From: CAZWCX01 sp964632945
GTDB taxonomy: Bacteria > Planctomycetota > MHYJ01 > WSZJ01 > CAZWCX01
Assembly: GCA_964632945.1 (NCBI GenBank)
Contig: CAZWCX010000011.1
Span: forward strand, 24,299-88,298
DNA length: 64,000 bases
Reading direction: 5' to 3'
The position numbers and the translations under genes are program-made. The notes under the pieces were generated by a model, which was not told the DNA's origin, ran no database searches, and worked only from the letters and a program-made list of their open reading frames with translations. The first letter of the stretch is position 1; every line of letters begins with the position of its first letter. Positions 28,201-35,327 of this stretch are shown one piece after another.

Positions 28201-31200
28201 GCCCTGGGCCGCGCCCCGGCGGCCCGCATCTTCCATGCGCCCCGGCCGATCGGGAAGGCCGCGCCCGCGCCGATCGTCGCCCTCGTCTTTCCCGGCTCGG
28301 GAAACCACTATCCCGGCATGGGGCGCGACCTGTTCGCCCGCTGGCCGCACGTGCTCCGGCGACAGGACCGCGAAAACGGTCGCCTGGCCGCGCAGTTCGC
28401 GCAGGGGCGGTTTTGGTCGGAAGCCGGATGGCCGGCGCAGGGGCCCGATCACCGCGACATGATCTTCGCCCAGGTGTCGCTCGGCACCATGCTCTCGGAT
28501 CTCCTGTCCGGTCTGGGGATCGTCCCGGGCGCCGTCCTCGGCTACAGCCTCGGCGAAACCGCCGGGCTGTTCGCCACGAGAACGTGGTCGGACCGCGACG
28601 GGATGCTGGCGCGGATGCAGGCGACCCCCCTGTTCACGAGCGAGCTCGCCGGCCCTTGCCGGTCGGCGCGACAAGCGTGGGGGCTGTCCGCCGATACGCC
28701 GGTGGAATGGATCCTCGGCGTGGTCGACCGCCCGGCGGCCGAGGTGCGCGCAGCCTTGTCGGGACGTTCGCGCGCCTACCTCCTGATCATCAACACGCCC
28801 GCCGAATGCGTCGTGGGCGGCGATGCGCGCGCCGTCGCCGGCCTCGTGTCGGCGCTCGGCTGCGCCTTTCACCCGCTTCACGGCGTGACGACCGTACATT
28901 GCGAGGTGGCGCGGCCGGTCGAAAAGGCGTATCGCGACTTGCATCTCTTCGATACCCGACCCCCGCGCGGGATCCGCTTCTACAGCGGCGCCTGGGGGCG
29001 CGCGTATGAGCCGACCCGTGATGCATGCGCGGACTCGATCCTGCACCAAGCACTCCACACCCTCGATTTCACTCGAGCGGTCCTGCAGGCGTACGAGGAC
29101 GGCGTGCAGGTCTTTCTGGAAGTCGGGCCGGGCTCCTCCTGTACCCGGATGATCAGCCGGATCCTCGAGGGCCGGCCGCACGTCGCCCGCGCCCTGTGTA
29201 TCCCCAATCAGGAGGGCGCCGCGTCCGTACTGCGGCTCGCGGCCCACTGGATCGCGGAACGACTGCCCATCGATCCGTCCCCCCTCTTCACGGAGGCCGA
29301 TCCGAGCGAACTCCCGGTTCCGTCGAACCTGCTGCGCGTCCCCACCCGAAGACCGACCCCCTCCTTTCCCCCGCTGTCGACCCGCGCGGCCGCCTCCCGG
29401 GAGGGCATTCCCGCCCCGGACGCACCCCGCCACGCGCCCGTCCACGCGACGCCGGTTCCGCCGCCTCCTCCCCGACTCGCCCCCGCCGCGGCGCGCGAAG
29501 AAATCGCGTCCGCGGAACCGAGCGCCGTCCCGCGGGAGTCCTCCGCCCTGCCGCCTTCGCCGCTGTCCTCTCCCCTGGCGGGCGCTCTCGCCGGAACGGC
29601 GGAAGCGGGCCGGATCCGCGCCGAGGCCCACGAAGCCTTCCTGCGCGTTTCCCAGGCAACGTCGGCGGGGCTGTCCCGGGCGCTCGAAGCCCAAGTCGCG
29701 CTCCTGCACGAGATCGCCCGGCGCGCTCCCGATGGCCACGAACCACCGCCGCAAGCCGCCGGGGACCGGCCCGCCCTCCCGACCTGGACGCAGACGGATC
29801 CGCCGCGGTCGCTCGACCGCGCCGCGTGCCTTGAATTCGCCGTCGGCTCGATCGAACGCGTGCTCGGACCCCGATTCGCGGGAATCGACGCCCACCCGAC
29901 GCGCGTCCGCCTCCCCGACGAACCACTCATGCTCGTCGACCGGATCCTCGCCATCGAAGGGGATCCCCTTTCTTTGGAGTCGGGCCGCGTCGTGACGGAG
30001 CACGACGTCCGGAGCGGCGGATGGTACCTGGACGGCGGGCGAATCCCCACCTGCATCGCCGTGGAGTCCGGCCAAGCGGACCTCTTCCTCTCCGGATATC
30101 TCGGCATCGACGGCAAGACCGGGGGCGTCGCCGTCTACCGCCTCCTCGACGCCGTGGTCACGTTCCACGACTCCCTCCCGCCCCCGGGGAAAACGATCCG
30201 ATACGACATCCGTATCGATCGGTTCTTCCGCCAGGGCGATACGTACCTGTTCCGCTTTCGCTTCGAGGGGACCGTGGACGGGACCCCCCTGCTGACCATG
30301 CGCGACGGGTGCGCCGGTTTTTTCACCGCCGCCCAGCTTGCCGAGGGCAAGGGGATCGTGCATACGGCTCTCGACCGACGACCGATGCCGGGACGCAAGC
30401 CGGACGACTGGCGCCCCCTCGCCCCGCTCACGCCGGGATCGCTGTCCGCGGCTCAGGTCGACTCTTTGCGGCACGGAGACCTCGAGGCGGCGTTCGGTCC
30501 GGAATTCCGGGGCCTGCGGCTGGCCGAGCCGCTCCGCCTTCCCGGCGGGACGATGACCCTCGTCCATCGGGTCGAATCGCTCGAGCCCGACGGCGGCCGG
30601 TTCGGACTCGGCCGGATCCGCGGAGTCGCGGACGTTCATCCGGACGATTGGTACCTGACTTGCCATTTCGTCGACGACCGCGTGATGCCCGGCACGCTCA
30701 TGTACGAATGTTGCCTCCACACGCTGCGCATCTACCTGCAACGGATGGGGTGGATTACGGAGGCCGCCGGATCCCGCTACGAACCGGTGCCCGGCGTGGC
30801 GAGCGGACTCAAGTGCCGCGGTCAGGTGATCGAGACCACGCGGATGGCCACGTACGAGGTCTCGATCAAGGAACTCGGATACGCGCCCGAGCCATACGTG
30901 ATCGCGGACGCGCTCATGTACGCCGACGGGAAGCCGATCGTCGAGATCACCAATCTGTCCTTGCGGATGGCGGGGACGACGCGGGCGGACGTCGAGTTCC
31001 CGTGGACGACGAGGGTACCGGGGTCCGTGATGCCCGCTGCACCCGCCGGCCGCGTGGCGACGGCGTCGCCGGCGGGCCCCGGCGCGGCCGCCGGGGCGCG
31101 GGGGGGGCGGGGGGGCCCGGGGGCGGGCGGGGGGGGGGGGTGGGGGGGGGGGGGGGGGGCCCAGTCCCGCCCCGTCCGGGTCCGACGGCGGGCGGCAGAC

Positions 31201-31506
31201 CCCCGGCAGAGGGGGCGGCGCCCCCGGCGCGTTCGGCGGATGGCCAGACCCGGAAACCGGGTCAACGGGGGGACGCGGAGTCGCCTGCCGCCGCCATCGA
31301 CACGCGACCGCGCCCGGCGCGGTTCGACACGGACTCGATCCTCGCCTTCGCGATCGGAAAGCCGTCGCAGGCGTTCGGCGACCGATACCGCCCCTTCGAC
31401 GACCGGCGCATCATCGCCCGTCTGCCGGGTCCCCCCTACATGTTTCTGGATCGCGTGGTGGCGATCCGCGACTGCGAGCCCTGGGTCCTTTCGGCCGGAG
31501 GGGTGA
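25210..31506 (+). CDS. pfaC: PfaC/Pfa3-type polyunsaturated lipid synthase, KS-CLF-AT-DH1 (frameshifted near 31.1 kb)
   Basis: GTG start with an AGGGGAG site about eight bases upstream. Domains: ketosynthase (~1-460) with full triad C191 (DAACASS), H325 (ECHGTGTP) and H374 (SNVGHLL); chain-length-factor-like KS (~480-900) with Glu674 where the cysteine should be and the HGTGT motif lost; acyltransferase (~1010-1350) with S1113 in GYSLGE; Ala/Pro linker; FabA-like double hot-dog dehydratase (~1555-1925) with CHFVDDRVMPGTL in its second half. This is the KS-CLF-AT-DH-DH order of myxobacterial Pfa3. The protein-like frame ends in a poly-G linker; beyond ~31160 this frame is Arg/Ser-rich nonsense to the stop at 31506. 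The second DH continues in another frame (see 31140-32393). It should act with ACP- and KR-bearing PfaA and an enoyl reductase PfaD, not seen here. Confidence 0.85.
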   Translation: MPPNVRIAVVGLGGVFPGAPTPASFWDLIRGGKSIAGPAPPGRWLLEAADAVGPPTPAPDRVISSRACFVEGFRLDPEGLSLDPEILARLDPMFHLALHAARQALRDARLDGVDRRRVGIALAGIALPTDTASTLADELLGRRFADLAGHGGEPAPDSGHPLNRYVSGLPAGLVAHALELGGGALTLDAACASSLYAVKLAMDELAAGRMDAMLAGGVSRPDSLYTQMGFSQLRALSPTGVCAPFDARGNGLVVGEGAGVVVLKRLEDAIAHGDRIRAVLCGVGLSNDVGGSLMSPDSEGQVRAMRAAYDRAGWRPRDVDLVECHGTGTPVGDATEVESLRRLWAEGSGAATDGSFTEPAGRCVLGSVKSNVGHLLTGAGAAGLIKVILALQEETLPPTANFERPAAALRLEAGPFEVLAAPRRWDRRKDGVPRRAAVSGFGFGGINAHLLLEEWGGIADAPGARPPSAAPDARPEPAFVTTSRPAVAVVGLGAWVGPWRDVAELRRRLLGSGDAAAGEPLEGWGGPLPQERGLPIAELSVAAARFRIPPRELEEMLPQQVLMLQVAAAAWDEARADRIDRLRTGIFCGIELDPHTTNYHLRWALLPAARRWARARGAHPAPEAADSWATALREAAHPALTANRVMGNLGGLVASRVARAFQVGGPSFTVSSLESSGPSALTLAVRALQQGELDQALAGAVDFTTDERALHALRETGATAPAADGAAAIMLKRWEDARRDGDRIYAVIRGLGTATAADAPAEALRRAHADAGIPAEAVSYVETTSSGREERDTEDARATLELYGPGNRPCAWSSTVPDVGHVGAATGLVSIVKACLALHHELLPPARDGGGAPRECGRLFRPRESQYWLRDREDGSRTAAVLSRGFDGNAVAILLNGIDREEASDWEPSPLGPAPEALFSVTADDPEGIARGARELRDRLRASTLPIHRLAREWRRDRAGNSAAALALAVVGRERQEAAESLEAALAALADSPERLAALGRAPAARIFHAPRPIGKAAPAPIVALVFPGSGNHYPGMGRDLFARWPHVLRRQDRENGRLAAQFAQGRFWSEAGWPAQGPDHRDMIFAQVSLGTMLSDLLSGLGIVPGAVLGYSLGETAGLFATRTWSDRDGMLARMQATPLFTSELAGPCRSARQAWGLSADTPVEWILGVVDRPAAEVRAALSGRSRAYLLIINTPAECVVGGDARAVAGLVSALGCAFHPLHGVTTVHCEVARPVEKAYRDLHLFDTRPPRGIRFYSGAWGRAYEPTRDACADSILHQALHTLDFTRAVLQAYEDGVQVFLEVGPGSSCTRMISRILEGRPHVARALCIPNQEGAASVLRLAAHWIAERLPIDPSPLFTEADPSELPVPSNLLRVPTRRPTPSFPPLSTRAAASREGIPAPDAPRHAPVHATPVPPPPPRLAPAAAREEIASAEPSAVPRESSALPPSPLSSPLAGALAGTAEAGRIRAEAHEAFLRVSQATSAGLSRALEAQVALLHEIARRAPDGHEPPPQAAGDRPALPTWTQTDPPRSLDRAACLEFAVGSIERVLGPRFAGIDAHPTRVRLPDEPLMLVDRILAIEGDPLSLESGRVVTEHDVRSGGWYLDGGRIPTCIAVESGQADLFLSGYLGIDGKTGGVAVYRLLDAVVTFHDSLPPPGKTIRYDIRIDRFFRQGDTYLFRFRFEGTVDGTPLLTMRDGCAGFFTAAQLAEGKGIVHTALDRRPMPGRKPDDWRPLAPLTPGSLSAAQVDSLRHGDLEAAFGPEFRGLRLAEPLRLPGGTMTLVHRVESLEPDGGRFGLGRIRGVADVHPDDWYLTCHFVDDRVMPGTLMYECCLHTLRIYLQRMGWITEAAGSRYEPVPGVASGLKCRGQVIETTRMATYEVSIKELGYAPEPYVIADALMYADGKPIVEITNLSLRMAGTTRADVEFPWTTRVPGSVMPAAPAGRVATASPAGPGAAAGARGGRGGPGAGGGGGWGGGGGAQSRPVRVRRRAADPRQRGRRPRRVRRMARPGNRVNGGTRSRLPPPSTRDRARRGSTRTRSSPSRSESRRRRSATDTAPSTTGASSPVCRVPPTCFWIAWWRSATASPGSFRPEG
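31081..31160 (+). repeat. Poly-G/GC low-complexity linker at the pfaC frameshift
   Basis: Nearly pure G and C, including uninterrupted runs of 12 and 18 G on either side of a single T at 31141. Both the upstream and downstream pfaC frames are open through it, so the frame change must occur here. A miscounted homopolymer in sequencing or assembly is the simplest cause; true phase variation or slippage is possible. Confidence 0.75.
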
Positions 31507-32393
31507 TCGAGGCGCAGTACGACGTCCCCCCGGACGCGTGGTACTTCGAGGCGGAGCGCCAGCCCAGGATGCCGTTCGCGGTCCTCCTCGAGGTGGCGCT
31601 GCAGCCCTGCGGTTGGCTGGCAGCCTACCTCGGCTCCGCGCTGACGAGCGAGTCGGACCTGTCGTTCCGCAACCTCGGAGGTTCGGCGACCCAGCATCGC
31701 GCGGTCGGACCCGACGTCGGGACGCTGACGACGCGAGTCCGGATCACCCGGGTGTCGAGTTCCGGGGGGATGATCATCCAGCACTATGATCTCGAAGTGG
31801 CCTGCCCGGCAGGCCCCGTCTATCGCGGGACGACCTACTTCGGCTTCTTCTCGAAGCAGGCCTTGGCGAATCAGGTCGGGCTGCGCGAGACGTCGCGCTG
31901 GGAGCCCGACGCGGCGGAACTCGCGCGCGGGCGCGACCTGCCGTATCCCGTCGAAGCGCCGTTCCCGGACGACCGGCTGCGCATGATCGACCACATCGCG
32001 ATGTTCGTCCCCGACGGCGGTCCCCGCCGGCTGGGCTTCCTGCGCGGCACCAAGCGGGTGCGCCCCGAGGAGTGGTTCTTCCGCGCGCACTTCCATCAGG
32101 ATCCGGTGAAGCCCGGCTCGCTCGGGCTGGAGTCGATGCTCCAGCTCATGAAGGTTGCCGCCGCGGACCGCTGGGGTACGGCGGCCGGACGATTCGAGGT
32201 GATGGCGCCGGGGGCGCAGCACGCCTGGACGTACCGGGGCCAGGTCATCCCGACCGACGGCGAGGTCACGGTGGACGCCGTGGTGACGTCCGCCGAAGAG
32301 GCGACCCGGACCCTCACGGCCGACGGGCTGCTCGTGGTGGACGGCCGCATGATCTACGAGATGAAGGACTTCACGGTCCGGGTGCGGCCATGA
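31140..32393 (+). CDS. pfaC: 3' part of the PfaC-type synthase: second FabA-like dehydratase (DH2)
   Basis: This frame continues the pfaC product after the poly-G frameshift; a GTG at 31140 is the first possible independent start but is probably not used. After a Pro/Gly/Arg linker it encodes a complete double hot-dog dehydratase. The first half has PPYMFLDRVV and QPRMPFAVLLEVALQPCGWLAAY, and the second half has FFRAHFHQDPVKPGSLGLESMLQL with the catalytic His. These motifs are diagnostic of the PfaC DH2 domain, which dehydrates and isomerises intermediates to place cis double bonds. Its stop overlaps the next possible start by ATGA. If the frameshift is real in the genome, the synthase would be split after DH1. 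Confidence 0.8.
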   Translation: MGGGGGGPVPPRPGPTAGGRPPAEGAAPPARSADGQTRKPGQRGDAESPAAAIDTRPRPARFDTDSILAFAIGKPSQAFGDRYRPFDDRRIIARLPGPPYMFLDRVVAIRDCEPWVLSAGGVIEAQYDVPPDAWYFEAERQPRMPFAVLLEVALQPCGWLAAYLGSALTSESDLSFRNLGGSATQHRAVGPDVGTLTTRVRITRVSSSGGMIIQHYDLEVACPAGPVYRGTTYFGFFSKQALANQVGLRETSRWEPDAAELARGRDLPYPVEAPFPDDRLRMIDHIAMFVPDGGPRRLGFLRGTKRVRPEEWFFRAHFHQDPVKPGSLGLESMLQLMKVAAADRWGTAAGRFEVMAPGAQHAWTYRGQVIPTDGEVTVDAVVTSAEEATRTLTADGLLVVDGRMIYEMKDFTVRVRP

Positions 32394-32713
32394 CGCGAAC
32401 GCGACCGGAGCGCGCGGACGCGCCTGCAATCCTCGCGCACGTCGGACGGCGCCGGGAGGCCGTGCGCGAGTTTTCCCGGGCGGACGGGCGGTCCGGGTCG
32501 GGACGGGAGAGGCATTTCGCGGCACGCATCGCGCCTTCGGCCGCTCCGCCCCCTCGGACCGGAGGGACGGCCGATCCGGTTCCGCCGCCCGCGCCCCGGA
32601 TCGGCCGGCGCGCGCGGCCGACCGCGGGGAGCGCTCACCGACGGCGACGGCGCGACGGAGGAGGGAGCCCGGCGTCCCATTCCGGTGCGCTCGACGCGGG
32701 GAAGGTCAGATGA
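32390..32713 (+). CDS. Possible small Arg/Ala-rich ORF bridging pfaC and oleA
   Basis: 107 codons, no recognised domain, rich in Arg, Ala, Gly and Pro, and of the kind that arises by chance in GC-rich DNA. It deserves mention only because its ATG overlaps the pfaC stop (ATGA) and its stop overlaps the oleA start (ATGA), so translation through it could couple the two genes. No ribosome site of its own is seen. If it is not a gene, this 316-bp gap holds no other recognisable feature. Confidence 0.3.
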   Translation: MTRTRPERADAPAILAHVGRRREAVREFSRADGRSGSGRERHFAARIAPSAAPPPRTGGTADPVPPPAPRIGRRARPTAGSAHRRRRRDGGGSPASHSGALDAGKVR

Positions 32714-33756
32714 AGTACACGAAGGTCTATCTCGAATCGTTCGGGTACGAACTGGCGCCGGTGGTGGTGACCTCGGACGAGCTCGAGGTCGCCCTGGCCC
32801 CCGTCTACGCGACGCTCCGCATCGCGACCGGGCAACTCGAGGCGCTCACCGGGATCACCGAGCGACGCTGGTGGGAGCCCGGCCATCCGGTCTCGGCGGG
32901 GGCGCTGGCGGCGGCTCGCAAGGCCCTCGCGGCGTCGAGCGTGGATCCCGCGGAAGTGCGGGTCGTCGCGTTCACCGGCGTCTGCCGCGACCAGATGGAG
33001 CCCGCCACCGCTTGCCGGGTCGCGGCCGGCCTGGGCGTTCATCCCGAAGCAACCGTGTATGACCTCTCGAACGCCTGCCTGGGCGTCATGAATGGAATCC
33101 TGGACGTGGCCAATCGTATCGAACTCGGCCAGATTCGCGCCGGTCTGGTGGTGTCGTGCGAAAGCGCGCGAGAGATCAACGAAATCATGATCCGGCACCT
33201 GCGCGAGCAGCCGACCATGGAGTTGTTCACGCAGGCCCTGGCGACGCTCACGGGCGGCTCGGGGGCGGCGGCGGTGCTGCTGACGGACGGTTCCTTTCCG
33301 GGGTCGACCCGCCGCCGCCGACTCGCCGGCGGTGTCACCCATGCGGAGCCGCGCTGGCACGAACTCTGCCGCTGGGGGTTCGTTCCCGCCGCCGCCGGCG
33401 GATTCACCCAGTGGATGAGCACGGACTCCGTTTCCGTCCTCAAGCACGGCGTCGAACTCGGGCAGCGCACCTGGAACTCCCTCCTGCAGGCGCTGGGCTG
33501 GACGCGCGAGCAGGTGGATCGGGTGATCTGCCATCAGGTCGGGTCCGCGCACCAGAGCCACATCCTCAGGGCGCTGGGCATCCCGGCCGAGCGGGACTTT
33601 TCGACCTTCCCGTTCCTCGGAAACATGGGAACCGTGTCGCTCCCGCTGACGGCGGCGATTGCCGAGCAGCGAAACTTCCTGCTGCCGGGGAATCGGGTCG
33701 GATTCCTGGGCATCGGCAGCGGCCTCAACTGTCTCATGCTGGGGTGGGATTGGTGA
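32710..33756 (+). CDS. oleA: OleA, thiolase-fold acyl-CoA head-to-head condensing enzyme
   Basis: 348 residues. OleA joins two long-chain acyl-CoAs by a non-decarboxylative Claisen condensation to a 2-alkyl-3-ketoacid, the first step to long-chain olefins. The nucleophile is C123 (SNACLGVMNG), with H275 (CHQVGSAHQ) and N305 (LGNMGTV). Glu97 (CRDQMEPATA) lies 26 residues before the cysteine, the same spacing as Glu117 and Cys143 in the studied Xanthomonas OleA, which separates OleA from FabH. The next gene starts inside its stop (GTGA). Its neighbours oleB, oleC and oleD confirm the assignment. Confidence 0.92.
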   Translation: MKYTKVYLESFGYELAPVVVTSDELEVALAPVYATLRIATGQLEALTGITERRWWEPGHPVSAGALAAARKALAASSVDPAEVRVVAFTGVCRDQMEPATACRVAAGLGVHPEATVYDLSNACLGVMNGILDVANRIELGQIRAGLVVSCESAREINEIMIRHLREQPTMELFTQALATLTGGSGAAAVLLTDGSFPGSTRRRRLAGGVTHAEPRWHELCRWGFVPAAAGGFTQWMSTDSVSVLKHGVELGQRTWNSLLQALGWTREQVDRVICHQVGSAHQSHILRALGIPAERDFSTFPFLGNMGTVSLPLTAAIAEQRNFLLPGNRVGFLGIGSGLNCLMLGWDW

Positions 33757-34655
33757 ACGAGCTCTACCCATTCTCGGGTCATGCCCTGGATCTCCCGGGC
33801 GGACGGATGCACTATCTCGACGAAGGCCGGGGCGAGCCGGTGCTGATGCTCCACGGCAACCCTACGTGGTCATTTTATTTTCGCCGGCTGGTTCTCGATC
33901 TGCGCGACCGCCGCCGCACCATCGTCCCCGACCACATCGGATGCGGACTGAGCGAGAAGCCCGACGACTCGCGGTACGAATACACCCTGTCGCGCCGGGT
34001 GGACGACGTGGAACGTCTGCTCGAACACCTCGGCATTCGCGAGAAGCTGACGCTGATCCTCCACGACTGGGGCGGCATGATCGGCATGGCGTACGCCCAA
34101 CGCCACCCGGAGGTGGTGCGCCGGTTCGTGATCCTGAATACCGGCGCCTTCCGACTGCCCTCGGGGAAGACCTTCCCGTGGGCGCTGCGCCTCGCGCGCA
34201 CGGGCGGGTTCGGGGAATGGTTGATCCGGCGGTTCAACCTGTTCGCGGCCACCGCGGCGCGCGTGTGCGTGAAACGGGCGCCGCTTCCGCCGGACGTGCG
34301 GAGGATGTACCTGCACCCCTACGATTCCTGGGAGAACCGGATCGCCACTTGCCGGTTCGTCCAGGACATCCCGCTCGATCCGGGAGATCGGGCGTGGGAT
34401 TCGGTCACGCGGGTGGAGAACGACCTGGGAAAATTCGCCGACCGCCCGATGATGATCTGCTGGGGCGAGAGGGACTTCGTATTTGACGTTCACTTCCTGG
34501 ACGAGTGGGTGCGCCGGTTCCCGCGGGCCGAAGTCCACCGCTTTCCCGACTGCGGCCACTACATCCTCGAGGATGCCGCGGCGGAGATCGTGCCGCGGGT
34601 GCGCGCGTTTCTGGACGCCCATCCGATCACGGCCGCGGCGCGGAATGGGGATTGA
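33753..34655 (+). CDS. oleB: OleB, alpha/beta-hydrolase beta-lactone decarboxylase
   Basis: 300 residues with a GTG start overlapping the oleA stop. The sequence is of the haloalkane-dehalogenase branch: HGNPTWSFYFR oxyanion segment, nucleophile D105 in LILHDWGGMIG, and catalytic H269 in DCGHYILED. In Ole clusters this enzyme removes CO2 from the cis-beta-lactone made by OleC, giving the internal olefin. Without context it would be called a haloalkane dehalogenase; the oleA and oleCD neighbours decide. The stop codon is within the -35 box of the next promoter. Confidence 0.9.
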   Translation: MNELYPFSGHALDLPGGRMHYLDEGRGEPVLMLHGNPTWSFYFRRLVLDLRDRRRTIVPDHIGCGLSEKPDDSRYEYTLSRRVDDVERLLEHLGIREKLTLILHDWGGMIGMAYAQRHPEVVRRFVILNTGAFRLPSGKTFPWALRLARTGGFGEWLIRRFNLFAATAARVCVKRAPLPPDVRRMYLHPYDSWENRIATCRFVQDIPLDPGDRAWDSVTRVENDLGKFADRPMMICWGERDFVFDVHFLDEWVRRFPRAEVHRFPDCGHYILEDAAAEIVPRVRAFLDAHPITAAARNGD

Positions 34656-34680
34656 CCCCCGGCCCTTCGCAAAGTACAAT
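34652..34680 (+). promoter_or_regulatory. Internal sigma-70-type promoter ahead of the oleC half of the locus
   Basis: TTGACC and TACAAT with 17-bp spacing, among the best in the window. The TGA of the -35 box is the oleB stop codon. Transcription would start near 34687, 26 nt before the next ATG. Confidence 0.7.
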
Positions 34681-34712
34681 CCCACCCTACGCTTACGAAG
34701 GCATGCGCCGGC

Positions 34713-35327
34713 ATGGACTACGACTACGTGGATGCGCGCGACCGCATCGCGTCACTCACCGACAAACTCTGCCTCTACATCGGGATCCCCGTCCCCGAAG
34801 GCACGTTCGACGAGGTGCAACGCGCCTTCACCGGCGTGTTGTACGACACTGCGCGCTACTATCGCGCGCACGTCGACGAGGTCCAGCGGGTCTCCCCCGT
34901 GGGGAGCGCCAGCGCGATCGAGAATCGCGTCCTGTTCTTTCGGGCGCACCGCCGCTCGGGCTGGTACGTCGGCAAAGACCCCGGGGGGCGGGAGGGGTTC
35001 TGGAAGCTCGTCTATCACGACAAGCCGAAACAACGGCGAGGGGATTCGGCGTTCGAGGATCCTTCGATCGCGAGCGGCATCGTGGACAACGACGACCACA
35101 TCCGCTGGCGGCGCACGACGGAGGAGGGGGACGAGCGATACCTCCACGTGCGGGTGATGAAGTGCCTGGGATGCCGAATCGGCCTCATGGGCGACTTTTC
35201 CGGCCTGCTGGTGGTCGAGGAGCACCACCCGACGCTGCTCGACAAGCTCCGACGCGTGGCAGGATCGATCCGCAAGATCCGGCCGGAGGTCACAATTGAA
35301 ATCCGGCATGGCGACGACGTCCTCTGA
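34713..35327 (+). CDS. Unknown protein encoded between oleB and oleC
   Basis: 204 residues, cytosolic, no signal or membrane segment. The sequence is non-repetitive and protein-like (LYIGIPVPEGTFDEVQRAFTG, FFRAHRRSGWYVGKDPGG, RYLHVRVMKCLGCRIGLMGDFSGLLVVEEHH), with mixed alpha/beta prediction and one CLGC cysteine pair. No family is recognised. It is the first gene after the internal promoter. Its last 32 bases overlap the start of oleC, and the oleC ribosome site lies inside it, so it is tied to the olefin pathway by position. An accessory role in Ole complex assembly, regulation or substrate delivery is conjecture. Confidence 0.7.
   Translation: MDYDYVDARDRIASLTDKLCLYIGIPVPEGTFDEVQRAFTGVLYDTARYYRAHVDEVQRVSPVGSASAIENRVLFFRAHRRSGWYVGKDPGGREGFWKLVYHDKPKQRRGDSAFEDPSIASGIVDNDDHIRWRRTTEEGDERYLHVRVMKCLGCRIGLMGDFSGLLVVEEHHPTLLDKLRRVAGSIRKIRPEVTIEIRHGDDVL

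Noticed and set aside
27235..30741. Long minus-strand open frame antisense to pfaC
   Set aside because: No recognisable domain; it mirrors a multidomain synthase with conserved active sites on the other strand.
33753..34655. Haloalkane dehalogenase assignment for oleB
   Set aside because: Motifs are shared with OleB, and the oleA/oleC/oleD context favours beta-lactone decarboxylase.
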